Of a DNA stretch of 64,000 nt, positions 17,570 to 25,758 are shown one piece after another (position 1 is the stretch's first letter; every line of letters begins with the position of its first letter). The notes beneath the pieces were generated by a model. It made no database searches, was not told the origin of the DNA, and saw only the letters and a list, made by a program, of their open reading frames with translations. Made by a program: the position numbers and the translations under genes. The stretch is from assembly GCF_019355555.1 (NCBI RefSeq), contig NZ_CP072142.1:682001-746000 (forward strand), in the 5' to 3' direction. The stretch is from Rhizobium sp. L51/94 (GTDB taxonomy: Bacteria > Pseudomonadota > Alphaproteobacteria > Rhizobiales > Rhizobiaceae).

Positions 17570-18676
17570 ATGATGCTGCATGCCCGCCCCTTCGAAATGA
17601 TGCCCAAGCCGGGCGATGCGATTGCCGACCTTTCAACGCCGCGACCGGTCATCGACGAGGACAGGATGACGGCGAACATCGAGCGGGTGCAGGCCTATGC
17701 GGATAGCCACGGACTGGATTTTCGCCCACACATCAAGACACATAAGCTGATTAGCGTCGCAGCACAGCAGGTTGCAGCCGGCGCCAAGGGGATAAACTGC
17801 CAGAAGGTCACCGAGGCGGAAGTCTTCGCCGATGCGGGTTTCGACGATATCCTGATTACTTTCAACATCCTCGGCGCCGAGAAACTCGATCGCCTGGCCG
17901 CCCTCAACGAGCGCATATCGAGCCTCAAGGTCGTGGCCGACAGCCGGATAACGGTCGACGGACTATCGGGCCGTTTCAACGGTTCGAAGACGCTGAATGT
18001 CCTGGTTGAATGCGACACCGGTGCCGGTCGCTGCGGTGTCGCCGATCCTGATCAAGCCTTTGATCTGGCGCGATATATCCATGAGAGCCCGGGGCTCGTC
18101 TTCGGCGGGCTGCTGACCTATCCAAAGCCGGATTCGGCGCAGGCGGTCCAGGCCTATTTCGCCCGTGCTGCGATGCTGCTGGCAGATGCCGATATCCCAT
18201 GCCCTGTCATCAGCCATGGCGGCACGCCGAGCCTGTTCGATGGTCACGATGTGAAGGCGGCAAACGAATACAGGGCAGGCACCTACGTCTATAACGACCG
18301 CTCGTTGATCCGCGCCGGGCACTGCACCGAGGCCGATTGCGCCATGACCATTCTTGCCACCGTCGTTTCACGCCCGGCACCCGGCCGCGCCGTGATCGAT
18401 GCTGGAGTGAAGGTTCTCACCAGCGATCTGCTCGGCTTTTCCGACTACGGCCTCATTGTCGACTTTCCGGATGCCGTCATCAAGGCGCTCTCCGAGGAGC
18501 ACGGCGTCATCGACATCTCCGCCTGCAGCGACACCTTTCCCGCCATCGGTGAAAAGATCCGCATCATCCCGAACCACACCTGCGTCGTGACAAACATGTT
18601 CGACACCATGATCTTCCATCGCCACGGCATCGTCACCCGCACCGAAGACATCGCCGCCCGCGGCATGGTCTGGTGA
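17570..18676 (+). CDS. DSD1-family PLP enzyme (D-threonine aldolase/D-serine dehydratase-like)
   Basis: 368 residues. It has the fold-type III PLP lysine in RPHIKTHK (Lys56), CDTGAGRCGV in the barrel, and the C-terminal metal-binding PNHTCVVTNMFD found in D-threonine aldolases and D-serine dehydratases. Family members split beta-hydroxy-D-amino acids such as D-threonine into glycine and an aldehyde, or dehydrate D-serine, using a divalent metal. AGGAG five nt before 17570 decides the start; an ATG at 17573 also works. It stands alone and is divergent from the sugar operon, so the sugar regulator may also affect it. Confidence 0.87.
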   Translation: MMLHARPFEMMPKPGDAIADLSTPRPVIDEDRMTANIERVQAYADSHGLDFRPHIKTHKLISVAAQQVAAGAKGINCQKVTEAEVFADAGFDDILITFNILGAEKLDRLAALNERISSLKVVADSRITVDGLSGRFNGSKTLNVLVECDTGAGRCGVADPDQAFDLARYIHESPGLVFGGLLTYPKPDSAQAVQAYFARAAMLLADADIPCPVISHGGTPSLFDGHDVKAANEYRAGTYVYNDRSLIRAGHCTEADCAMTILATVVSRPAPGRAVIDAGVKVLTSDLLGFSDYGLIVDFPDAVIKALSEEHGVIDISACSDTFPAIGEKIRIIPNHTCVVTNMFDTMIFHRHGIVTRTEDIAARGMVW

Positions 18677-19152
18677 GGTTCCGAAAATTGGCGCTATTCC
18701 GTGAAGCGAAAGAGCAGGGTCGAGTTTTGGCTCTCATCAAGAGCTAAATATTGCCGACCGGTCCTGCGTTTCGGTTCTAACGAGAGGCTTGCGCATGCGG
18801 ATGAAGCGTCGCACCAACTTTTTGTGCTGCTGCCGTCAGACGCTTATCTCTTGTCCACAAGCGCGACCCCTGGTCGAGCTTGTTGAAGTCAACAAGCGTG
18901 CGTCGTTGTAACCGAAGTCCATGCTGAATATCGAATGGCGATCAATTATCGTCATTACCTCTTGCATGGCTCGCGATCATTGCTTCGCGTTGAGCTGTGC
19001 CCCTTCGCCCGCGACGCACCTTGGTTTTCAAAGAGAGAAGGCTTTGGCTGGCGTCCTAGATCGGTAACGGCCCGGCATCGATCCACCATCTCGGTTTGCT
19101 TGGCGTGTTTCCAAGTTCAACACCGAAGGTCAATCCGCTCGGGATCGTCCCT
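18677..19152. other. Intergenic region without a recognisable gene
   Basis: About 475 bp lie between the aldolase stop and the groEL terminator hairpin. All frames are short and broken. The only structure I see is a 20-bp palindrome at 18878-18897 with a second imperfect dyad, CTTGTCCACAAG, about 20 bp before it. A decayed gene is possible, but no family could be named. Confidence 0.5.
18878..18897. promoter_or_regulatory. Perfect 20-bp dyad in non-coding DNA
   Basis: GCTTGTTGA and TCAACAAGC are exact reverse complements separated by two bases (AG). A two-base centre is too tight for an RNA hairpin loop, so it looks like a dimeric repressor operator. No intact gene starts close downstream on either strand. 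Confidence 0.35.
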
Positions 19153-19184
19153 GGAGGCCCGCCCGCGTACACGGGCGGGCCTCC
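19153..19184 (-). terminator. groEL terminator hairpin
   Basis: GGAGGCCCGCCCG (19153-19165) and CGGGCGGGCCTCC (19172-19184) form a perfect 13-bp GC-rich stem with a 6-nt loop. It begins 7 nt after the groEL stop codon on the minus strand. No clear T-run follows, but position and stem strength make it the likely end of the groESL message. Confidence 0.7.
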
Positions 19185-19190
19185 GTGATG

Positions 19191-20819
19191 CTAGAAGTCC
19201 ATACCAGCGCCGGCAGGCAGCGCCGGTGCGGCGTCCTTCTTGGGCTTGTCAGCAATCATTGCTTCTGTCGTGACCAGCAGGCCGGCGACGGAGGCTGCAT
19301 CCTGCAGCGCGGTGCGCACCACTTTGGCGGGATCAATGACGCCCTGGGCATAAAGATCGCCGTATTCGCCGGTCTGGGCGTTCCAGCCAAAGGATAGATC
19401 GGTCTTTTCGCGCAGCTTGCCGACGATGATCGAACCCTCGGCGCCGGCGTTTTCCGCGATCTGGCGCACTGGTGCCTCGATCGCCCGACGAACGATGTCA
19501 ATCCCCACGCGCTGATCGTCATTGGCTGTAGGCAGGCCATCCAGGGCCCTGACCGCGCGCAGGAGTGCCACACCTCCACCGGGTAGTATACCTTCTTCGA
19601 CGGCGGCGCGGGTCGCATGCAGCGCATCGTCGACGCGGTCCTTCTTCTCTTTTACTTCGACTTCGGTCGATCCGCCGACACGGATCACGGCCACACCGCC
19701 AGCGAGCTTGGCAAGACGTTCCTGAAGCTTTTCGCGGTCGTAGTCCGAGGTGGTTTCCTCGATCTGAGCGCGGATCTGCGCAACGCGACCGTCGATCTCG
19801 ACCTTTGAGCCAACGCCATCGATGATGGTGGTATTTTCCTTCTCGATTGCCACCTTCTTGGCGCGGCCGAGCATATTCAGCGTGACGTTTTCAAGCTTGA
19901 TACCGACATCTTCCGAGATGACTGTTCCGCCCGTCAGGACGGCGATATCTTCAAGCATCGCCTTGCGGCGATCACCAAATCCCGGAGCCTTGACCGCGGC
20001 AATCTTGAGGCCGCCACGCAGCTTATTGACGACGAGGGTTGCAAGCGCTTCGCCTTCGACGTCTTCTGCAATGATCAGCAGCGGCTTACCGGATTTCACC
20101 ACCGATTCCAGAACCGGCAGCATCACCTGCAGGTTGGAAAGCTTTTTCTCGTGGATGAGGATGTAGGGATCCTCAAGCTCAACCCGCATCTTGTCCTGAT
20201 TGGTGACGAAATAGGGGCTGAGATATCCGCGGTCGAACTGCATGCCTTCGACGACTTCCAGCTCGGTTTCAGCCGTTTTGGCTTCCTCGACCGTGATAAC
20301 GCCCTCATTACCGACTTTTTCCATTGCTTCAGCAAGATACCGGCCGATCTCCTCGTCGCCGTTGGCGGAGATGGTGCCGACCTGGGCGATTTCGGAATTG
20401 CTGGTGATCTTGCGAGCGTTGGCTTTCAGTTCATTGACGACCGCATCGACGGCGATGTCGATGCCCCGCTTTAGGTCCATCGGGTTCATGCCGGATGCCA
20501 CCGCCTTGGCACCTTCCTTGACGATCGCCTGGGCCAGAACAGTCGCGGTGGTGGTGCCGTCGCCGGCGAGATCGTTGGTCTTTGACGCCACTTCGCGTAG
20601 CATCTGTGCGCCCATGTTTTCGAACTTGTCTTCAAGCTCAATTTCCTTGGCGACAGATACGCCGTCTTTGGTAATGCGCGGTGCGCCGAACGACTTGTCG
20701 ATAACAACGTTGCGACCTTTCGGGCCGAGCGTGACTTTCACGGCATTCGCCAGAACGTCGACCCCACGCAGCATGCGTTCACGGGCATCGGTGTTGAATT
20801 TGACTTCTTTCGCAGCCAT
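19191..20819 (-). CDS. groEL: Chaperonin GroEL (60 kDa)
   Basis: 542 residues, full length. ATP-binding and hydrolysis motifs LGPKGRNVVIDKSFG and AGDGTTTATVLAQAIV are intact, the apical-domain regions are complete, and VRTALQDAASVAGLL and a GMDF end are present. The usual long GGM tail is replaced by AAPALPAGAGMDF, a short variant often seen in extra groEL copies of rhizobia. It assists folding of cytosolic proteins with GroES, encoded 53 bp upstream in the same transcript. Rhizobia carry several groESL copies; this one lies among heat-shock accessory genes, so it may be a stress-specific copy. Confidence 0.97.
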   Translation of the reverse strand: MAAKEVKFNTDARERMLRGVDVLANAVKVTLGPKGRNVVIDKSFGAPRITKDGVSVAKEIELEDKFENMGAQMLREVASKTNDLAGDGTTTATVLAQAIVKEGAKAVASGMNPMDLKRGIDIAVDAVVNELKANARKITSNSEIAQVGTISANGDEEIGRYLAEAMEKVGNEGVITVEEAKTAETELEVVEGMQFDRGYLSPYFVTNQDKMRVELEDPYILIHEKKLSNLQVMLPVLESVVKSGKPLLIIAEDVEGEALATLVVNKLRGGLKIAAVKAPGFGDRRKAMLEDIAVLTGGTVISEDVGIKLENVTLNMLGRAKKVAIEKENTTIIDGVGSKVEIDGRVAQIRAQIEETTSDYDREKLQERLAKLAGGVAVIRVGGSTEVEVKEKKDRVDDALHATRAAVEEGILPGGGVALLRAVRALDGLPTANDDQRVGIDIVRRAIEAPVRQIAENAGAEGSIIVGKLREKTDLSFGWNAQTGEYGDLYAQGVIDPAKVVRTALQDAASVAGLLVTTEAMIADKPKKDAAPALPAGAGMDF

Positions 20820-20872
20820 TTTTTTAACTCCTCAATAGGCAGCTATTTGACTGATGGTTAGACAGGTCAGGC

Positions 20873-21187
20873 TCAGGCGGCCTTCTTCTGCTCGACTTGG
20901 GCCTCGATAACGCCCATGACGTCGCTTTCCTTCATGATCAGCAGGTCTTCGCCGTTGATCTTGATTTCGGTGCCGGACCACTTGCCGAACAGGATGTGGT
21001 CCCCGGCCTTGACGTCGAGCGCCTGGATCTGACCGGCTTCATTCCGCGCGCCGGGCCCGACGGCGATGACTTCGCCTTCCTGCGGCTTTTCCTTGGCGGT
21101 ATCGGGGATGATGATGCCGCCCTTGGTCTTCTCTTCAAATTCGACGCGACGGACGAGAATGCGATCATGAAGCGGTCTAAACGACAT
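20873..21187 (-). CDS. groES: Co-chaperonin GroES (10 kDa)
   Basis: 104 residues starting MSFRPLHDRILVRR, with the mobile-loop region EEKTKGGIIIPDTAKEKP that contacts GroEL and a complete C-terminal strand. GGAGG lies just before the ATG at 21187. It caps the GroEL ring. The promoter region upstream holds both a CIRCE-like dyad and an RpoH-like minus-35 box. Confidence 0.97.
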   Translation of the reverse strand: MSFRPLHDRILVRRVEFEEKTKGGIIIPDTAKEKPQEGEVIAVGPGARNEAGQIQALDVKAGDHILFGKWSGTEIKINGEDLLIMKESDVMGVIEAQVEQKKAA

Positions 21188-21282
21188 GTTTTCCTCCATG
21201 GACAAACAATGTTGACGTTGTTGCCCGGCCGGATTGCCACAGTCGGGCGGGAACGAAACCTCTTTGAGCGTTTCGTGCAAAA

Positions 21283-21312
21283 AATCTATTTTCCTATTTT
21301 TTTGATTTCAAG
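21283..21312 (-). promoter_or_regulatory. RpoH-type promoter of groESL
   Basis: On the minus strand CTTGAAA (21306-21312) is followed after 15 nt by AATAGATTT (about 21282-21290), roughly 95 bp before groES. The minus-35 and spacing match those before both sHsp genes. The minus-10 match to alphaproteobacterial RpoH sites is only partial. Confidence 0.5.
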
Positions 21313-21329
21313 AGGGTATCGGAGAAAAA

Positions 21330-21356
21330 TTAGCACTCGGTTTTGACGGCTGCTAA
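21330..21356 (-). promoter_or_regulatory. CIRCE element (HrcA operator), one arm imperfect
   Basis: TTAGCACTC, nine bases, then GGCTGCTAA. The first arm is a perfect CIRCE half; the second differs from GAGTGCTAA at two of nine positions. CIRCE is bound by the repressor HrcA upstream of groESL in many bacteria. It lies upstream of the RpoH-like box, not downstream of it. Confidence 0.75.
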
Positions 21357-21457
21357 CACTCTGGAAAGGCATGATAATATCATTTTTTCGTTTGGAAAGG
21401 TTGATGACCGCAGACAGTTGAGGCATCCTCCTGATGTCACAAAACGGAGATGAAAGC

Positions 21458-21730
21458 ATGAATTTTTCATCTGATCTGGAGCGCCAGCTGAAAGGCTATG
21501 GGCTGACAACCGCCCATATTCTCTATCGCATCCCGGATTTCGAATCCGTCCTGCAGACCTACGTCTGGCAGGATTACGATCTCGCCCCTGACTTTCCCGA
21601 AATGCGCAGGTTCTTGGATTTCTGGCAGGCTTCCCTCGATGGGCCGCTGCATTCGGTGCGTTATAGCCACCAGCGCCTGATCGGCCCCAATGAGTGGCGG
21701 CGCGTCGACGGGGAATTCCAACTCCACTGA
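21458..21730 (+). CDS. Usg family protein
   Basis: 90 residues: GYGLTTAHILYRIPDFESVLQ, then QDYDLAPDFPEM and GPLHSVRYSH. This matches the short Usg family of alphaproteobacteria, named from an open frame near trp genes in Caulobacter. Its biochemical role is not known. GGAG eight nt before the ATG at 21458 sets the start; an ATG at 21434 has no site. It is divergent from groESL and next to other heat-shock genes, so a stress link is likely here. Confidence 0.85.
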   Translation: MNFSSDLERQLKGYGLTTAHILYRIPDFESVLQTYVWQDYDLAPDFPEMRRFLDFWQASLDGPLHSVRYSHQRLIGPNEWRRVDGEFQLH

Positions 21731-21825
21731 GGCTTGAAGCTGATTTCCTCACTTCCTAGCTCATCGGGCGGCCGAGGCTTGATGAGCTCTGCCGACTTGT
21801 CCACGTTTGTATGGAGTGAGGCCGC

Positions 21826-22116
21826 ATGGAAGAAAACATCAATATCATCAAAAGCGCAAGCATCCCCGAGCGGGAGGAGATCATCGTCGATTTTGCCCGT
21901 TGGCTTGAGACCGCCTCACAGGAGGCTGTGGTGTATGGCGAGGGACGTTTTGCGATACTGTCGGCCAATATGGCAGAAGCAATCCGCATCAATGCCGATG
22001 AACTTGCTCGTGACAGGCCCGAGGTTGCCGAGCGGGTCTTGCAGCAGGCCTTTGCGATGATATCGCAATTCAAGGCAGCTTATCCGCATCGTGTTATCAG
22101 CCGCTCTGTACATTAA
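21826..22116 (+). CDS. Small hypothetical protein, 96 residues
   Basis: Acidic, helical-looking protein (EEIIVDFARWLETASQEAV, then AEAIRINADELARDRPEVAERVLQQAF). No signal peptide, membrane segment or known motif is seen. GAGG four nt before the ATG supports translation. It lies between usg and the second sHsp gene in the same direction, so it probably belongs to the heat-shock block. I do not recognise the family. Confidence 0.65.
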   Translation: MEENINIIKSASIPEREEIIVDFARWLETASQEAVVYGEGRFAILSANMAEAIRINADELARDRPEVAERVLQQAFAMISQFKAAYPHRVISRSVH

Positions 22117-22252
22117 GCCGCGAGGCAGACAATCGGACCAACCGACCGTTTCACAAGGACGATCGGCGCGGTCGTTGCCGCGTGTTTCAGGCTGCGTGTC
22201 ATTCGAGAAGTTCTTGTCCGGGACAAGGCGAGCGAATTTTTTCACAATGGCC

Positions 22253-22283
22253 CTTGAACCTAAAAATTGCAAAAACCAATTCG
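22253..22283 (+). promoter_or_regulatory. RpoH-type promoter of sHsp copy 2
   Basis: CTTGAAC (22253-22259) is followed after 16 nt by CCAATTCG. The layout mirrors the promoter of sHsp copy 1 and places the start of transcription near 22290, giving a leader of about 80 nt. Confidence 0.5.
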
Positions 22284-22289
22284 AATGAG

Positions 22290-22369
22290 GTCAGCCGCTG
22301 ATGACAGGTCCGACATCGGTCCGACGCTGCCTTTTGGCGCTTTCGTAACCATGCTGCTTAGAGGAGGAT
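22290..22369 (+). ncRNA. ROSE-type RNA thermometer in the second sHsp leader
   Basis: The leader ends ATGCTGCTTAGAGGAGGAT before ATGGCTATG. The TGCTGCTT segment can pair with GAGGAGG over the start site, the feature that defines the last hairpin of ROSE elements. It matches the leader of sHsp copy 1 almost base for base over the last 25 nt, apart from a small change in the loop. Confidence 0.7.
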
Positions 22370-22375
22370 ATGGCT

Positions 22376-22849
22376 ATGGCAACATCTTACGACTATGCAC
22401 CGCTGTTCCGCTCGAGCGTCGGCTTCGATCGGGTGCTCAACCTTCGGGAAAACGCTGAGCGCGCCCGCTTGACCAACGACTGGCCGCGCTTCGACATAGT
22501 CAAGAATGATGACGACACCTACCGGATATCGATCGCGGTGGCTGGCTTTGCCCAGGACGACCTCGACATCAGCTTACAGTCCAAGCTGCTGACTGTCACT
22601 GGCAGGAAGCAGGAAGCATCCACCGATTGCTGCCTGCATCGCGGTATCTCCGCCCGTCCGTTCGAGCACCGGTTCGAGCTTGCCGATCATGTCCGGGTGA
22701 ACGGAGCAGATCTGAGCAACGGTGTCCTGTCGATCGATCTCATTCACGACATCCCAGAGGCCCTAAAGCCGCGCACAATCTCAATCCAAAACGAGGCCGC
22801 TTTGACCTCTGCCGCTCACGCGCAGATCGAAGCTCGCAAGGCTGCTTGA
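22376..22849 (+). CDS. Small heat-shock protein, Hsp20/IbpA family (copy 2)
   Basis: 157 residues with the same plan as the copy at 9019-9495: SSVGFDRVLNL, YRISIAVAGFAQDDL, and GVLSIDLIHDIPEAL followed by KPRTISI. The two share most residues, so they are recent paralogues. Copy 2 has a cysteine pair (STDCCLHRG) where copy 1 has EGYLHRG. As in copy 1, the second of two close ATGs (22370, 22376) has the better spacing to GGAGG. Confidence 0.94.
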   Translation: MATSYDYAPLFRSSVGFDRVLNLRENAERARLTNDWPRFDIVKNDDDTYRISIAVAGFAQDDLDISLQSKLLTVTGRKQEASTDCCLHRGISARPFEHRFELADHVRVNGADLSNGVLSIDLIHDIPEALKPRTISIQNEAALTSAAHAQIEARKAA

Positions 22850-22923
22850 CTCTGTCGTCTTGGCTAAACCGGGCGCAGTTGTAGCGGCGCCCATCAACAT
22901 TCGGGGTTGGAAAGGAGAGAGCT

Positions 22924-23223
22924 ATGAAATCCGATATGTTCAGACAGCCCGTTTCCATTCTTGTCGGTCTTGGCTTTCCGACGGAAGTATGCGGCGTGAT
23001 GGACGCCTACCGGCATCTCATCGAATGGCCTGCCTCACTTAGAGACCCAGCCCATTCGGTTGTGCTCAAGGCATGCAATGCCGCGTTGCGGGGTGAGATC
23101 GAAGCAGAGACCGTGCGGGGACTGTTTGCCGCCTTTGCCGAGAAACACGATCTGCTGGCGCCCGAAACAAACGTGATCGCCCCGTCACGCCAGCGGCGTG
23201 ACCGGGATCCTCAGGTACGATGA
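22924..23223 (+). CDS. DUF982 family protein
   Basis: 99 residues with the family pattern VSILVGLGFPTEV, VMDAYRHLIEWPAS, ACNAALRGEIEAETVRGLF. DUF982 proteins are small, of unknown function, and abundant in Rhizobiaceae, often in several plasmid copies. GGAGAG six nt before the ATG supports the start. It is 74 bp after sHsp copy 2 and may be co-transcribed. Confidence 0.82.
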   Translation: MKSDMFRQPVSILVGLGFPTEVCGVMDAYRHLIEWPASLRDPAHSVVLKACNAALRGEIEAETVRGLFAAFAEKHDLLAPETNVIAPSRQRRDRDPQVR

Positions 23224-23232
23224 GGTAGACCG

Positions 23233-23511
23233 ATGATGCACACAATGTTGCAGCAGGCCGCCAACAATGCAATGGCGATGGGGCCGTCGGTTCTTATTCA
23301 GGGCATGAAGCTTCGGAGGCCGATCGACGTGGTGAGAGCGCCGACTCTTTCCGTCGATGACAAGCGCGCTATCCTCGCGGCGTGGGCGTCGGATTTCTAT
23401 GCGATCGACTCAAAGCCCGGCCTTCGTCAACTGCCAGGAACGCCAGAGCCAATCGCGATCGATGAAGTGCAATCTGGCCTCGAAGAGCTCGATCGGCGGT
23501 ATGGGATCTGA
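23233..23511 (+). CDS. Conserved hypothetical protein, 92 residues
   Basis: The C-terminal half (DDKRAILAAWASDFYAIDS, then GTPEPIAIDEVQSGLEELDRR) resembles small hypothetical proteins common in rhizobia; no function is known. It starts 9 nt after the DUF982 gene, with GAGGTAG before the ATG, so both are probably one transcript. No membrane segment or catalytic motif is visible. Confidence 0.72.
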   Translation: MMHTMLQQAANNAMAMGPSVLIQGMKLRRPIDVVRAPTLSVDDKRAILAAWASDFYAIDSKPGLRQLPGTPEPIAIDEVQSGLEELDRRYGI

Positions 23512-23651
23512 TGGGTTGCGTGTTCAGGCTAACTGCTTGATCGCCTGTTCGAGCGACCGCTGACCGTCGCATCGGCACCTCACGGGTTTCAGGGGGCGAT
23601 ACGACGTTAGCAAGACATTTGGGGACCCCACTGCCGGGCACTCTGTTGTCA

Positions 23652-24218
23652 CTATGCCGGAAGGAGCCCGGCAATGCGATAGGCGTCGATCAAGGCATCA
23701 TAGAGTGTTATGTCTGATCGACTCCTTGCCATTAGCTGGGCGCCGGCCACGGCGGCGAAGATGGCATGAGCTCGTGCTTCGCTCTCTTCATGGCCGACAA
23801 TCCCTGCAGCAAAAAGGGTTTTGCTCAGCCACGCCACGTTGACATCGGCGAAAGTCTGCACTTCTTTTTTTAGCGCCTCAGGCAAGTCGTCGTACTCGGC
23901 ACCCATGAAGCTGCAGAGGCACATGCGGTTGTCGTTCTGCAACGCCCAACGAAATGTCTCAGGATATCGATGCAGGGAGCGGCCCGGATCGTGCGGCGTC
24001 TCTGCCAGCAGACCCTCAAGGTATTCGGCCGAGTCTTCCCAGTATCGCTTCGCCACGGCGGTCGCGAGATCCGCCTTGCTCGGGAAGTGGTAGTAGAGGC
24101 TTGCGGCCTTGATGCCAACATCCGCCGCCAGATCGCGGACGCTCAGTCCTCCGTAACCATGCGCCTGCGCCATTGTTCTGGCTGCCAGCAAAATCTTCTC
24201 TCGAGAATCCGAACTCAT
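23652..24218 (-). CDS. TetR-family transcriptional regulator
   Basis: 188 residues. N-terminal helix-turn-helix GGLSVRDLAADVGIKAASLYYHF lies at about residues 22-44, and the all-helical ligand domain is variable, as usual. It is divergent from the amidase gene with a 124-bp gap containing a near-perfect dyad, so it probably represses the amidase, itself, or both, and is released by the amide substrate or a related compound. Confidence 0.93.
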   Translation of the reverse strand: MSSDSREKILLAARTMAQAHGYGGLSVRDLAADVGIKAASLYYHFPSKADLATAVAKRYWEDSAEYLEGLLAETPHDPGRSLHRYPETFRWALQNDNRMCLCSFMGAEYDDLPEALKKEVQTFADVNVAWLSKTLFAAGIVGHEESEARAHAIFAAVAGAQLMARSRSDITLYDALIDAYRIAGLLPA

Positions 24219-24294
24219 TGTCTACCTCGCTTCCGGTTTCGTTCTAGCGGCAGGAAGGGGCTTGACCAACCAATTTTTACGCTCTAGCTTTTGA

Positions 24295-24312
24295 CTACCA
24301 AACGTTAGGTAG
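24295..24312. promoter_or_regulatory. Predicted TetR operator
   Basis: CTACCAAACGTTAGGTAG is an 18-bp dyad with eight of nine positions per half symmetric, 31 bp before the amidase start. TetR-family operators are typically such dyads in the shared promoter region. GATATACAA directly after it may be the amidase minus-10. Confidence 0.65.
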
Positions 24313-24342
24313 ATATACAAGCGAATCTCAAAGGAGCCTCAC

Positions 24343-25752
24343 ATGAGCACAACTCTCACCAATCTCGATGCCACCAAACTGGCCGAACTTATCCGCACCA
24401 GGGATATCTCGCCCGTTGAAGTCGTCCAGGCGCACCTGGATCGGATCGCTTCAGTCAACCCAAAGGTCAATGCGATCGTCTCGCTGGCAGAAGGCGCACT
24501 CGACGCTGCCAGGTCAGCAGAGGCATCCGTCCTCGCCGGCGAAAAGCTCGGCCCACTCCATGGCGTCCCATTCACAGTCAAGGATTCAATCGACACAGCA
24601 GGTGTCCTCACGCAGCGCGGTTCGCCCATCTTCAGGGGCCGCACTCCAGATGCCGACGCCACAAGTGTTGCCCGAATGAAGGCGGCTGGCGGCATCCTCC
24701 TGGCAAAGACCAATCTTCCGGAATTCTCCTACTGGATCGAAAGCGACAACCTGCTTACGGGCCGCTCGAACAACCCCTGGAACCTCGACCGCACACCTGG
24801 GGGGTCGAGTGGCGGCGAGTCCGCTGCAATTGCCGCCGGCATGTCGCCGCTGGGTCTGGGCACCGATCTGGCGATCTCCATCCGTGGACCGGCGGCGCAG
24901 ACCGGCATCACATCGATGAAAGCAACCCATGGCCGCATCCCCATGACGGGGATCTGGCCGCGGGCACCTCGCCGCTTCTGGCATGTCGGTCCGATGGCCC
25001 GTAGCGTTCGCGACGTCGCATTGGCCTATTCGTTGATGGTTGGGCCGGACGGGGCGGATGGCTTTGCATCGAGCACGGCCCAGTTCGATACGGGCGTCGG
25101 GACGTCGCCAGATCGTCCGATCCGTGTTGGCTGGCTGGTCGAACCTGGATTTGGTCCGATCGACTTGGAGGTGGCCGCCACCGTTAAGGCCGCCGCCGAA
25201 GCGCTCGAAGGCCAGGGCGCGATCATTGAGCAGGTTCGTATTCCGGCGCTTGAGAAGGATTTTGCGCTCGATGTGTTCAACCGCCTTCACGTGATGGAGA
25301 TGAAGCCCGATTTCGCGGAGGCGACGGCCGGTCGCGGCCAGGACGAATTGTACATGATGGCAAAAGCCATGCTTGCTGCGCCCGACACCATTATGAAGGA
25401 CTATATTGAAGCCGAGCAGGCGGCCGAGAGCCTGAGGGATGGTTTTGCCGACTATTTCCAGCGCTACGATGCGCTGATCACCCCTGTGCAGCCAATCCCG
25501 GCCCAGAAACATGGCACTACGGAGTTCCTGATCAACGGCCAGACTGTAGATGCGACCTATCTCCAGGGCTCGACCGTGCCCCTGAACGTCACTGGCCTGC
25601 CGGGTTTGACAATGCGGTTTGGTACCAGCCACGACGGCATGCCGATCGGCATCCAGTTGGTTTCAAGGTGGCAGGCAGAAACGACGATCCTGCACCTTGC
25701 TGCACTGCTGGAATCGGTCAGTACGGTTCGCGATCTGCGGCCCGTCGTCTGA
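24343..25752 (+). CDS. Amidase-signature family amidase
   Basis: 469 residues. The Ser-cisSer-Lys triad can be placed: Lys80 in FTVKDSID, cis-Ser155 in GGSSGG, nucleophile Ser179 in LAISIRGPAA, at the spacing seen in the family. The usual GGSIR before the nucleophile reads AISIR here, an unusual change in the oxyanion region. The enzyme hydrolyses an amide to acid and ammonia; the substrate is unknown. It is divergent from a TetR gene and not followed by a transporter, so it acts on a compound already in the cytoplasm. Confidence 0.9.
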   Translation: MSTTLTNLDATKLAELIRTRDISPVEVVQAHLDRIASVNPKVNAIVSLAEGALDAARSAEASVLAGEKLGPLHGVPFTVKDSIDTAGVLTQRGSPIFRGRTPDADATSVARMKAAGGILLAKTNLPEFSYWIESDNLLTGRSNNPWNLDRTPGGSSGGESAAIAAGMSPLGLGTDLAISIRGPAAQTGITSMKATHGRIPMTGIWPRAPRRFWHVGPMARSVRDVALAYSLMVGPDGADGFASSTAQFDTGVGTSPDRPIRVGWLVEPGFGPIDLEVAATVKAAAEALEGQGAIIEQVRIPALEKDFALDVFNRLHVMEMKPDFAEATAGRGQDELYMMAKAMLAAPDTIMKDYIEAEQAAESLRDGFADYFQRYDALITPVQPIPAQKHGTTEFLINGQTVDATYLQGSTVPLNVTGLPGLTMRFGTSHDGMPIGIQLVSRWQAETTILHLAALLESVSTVRDLRPVV

Positions 25753-25758
25753 ATTGAC

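Noticed and set aside
17336..17581. 81-codon minus-strand frame with protein-like residues (QTMDGAELIAHGAWG)
   Set aside because: It looks more natural than a random shadow but I could not name a family, and it overlaps the start region of the aldolase gene; kept only as a note on the intergenic region.
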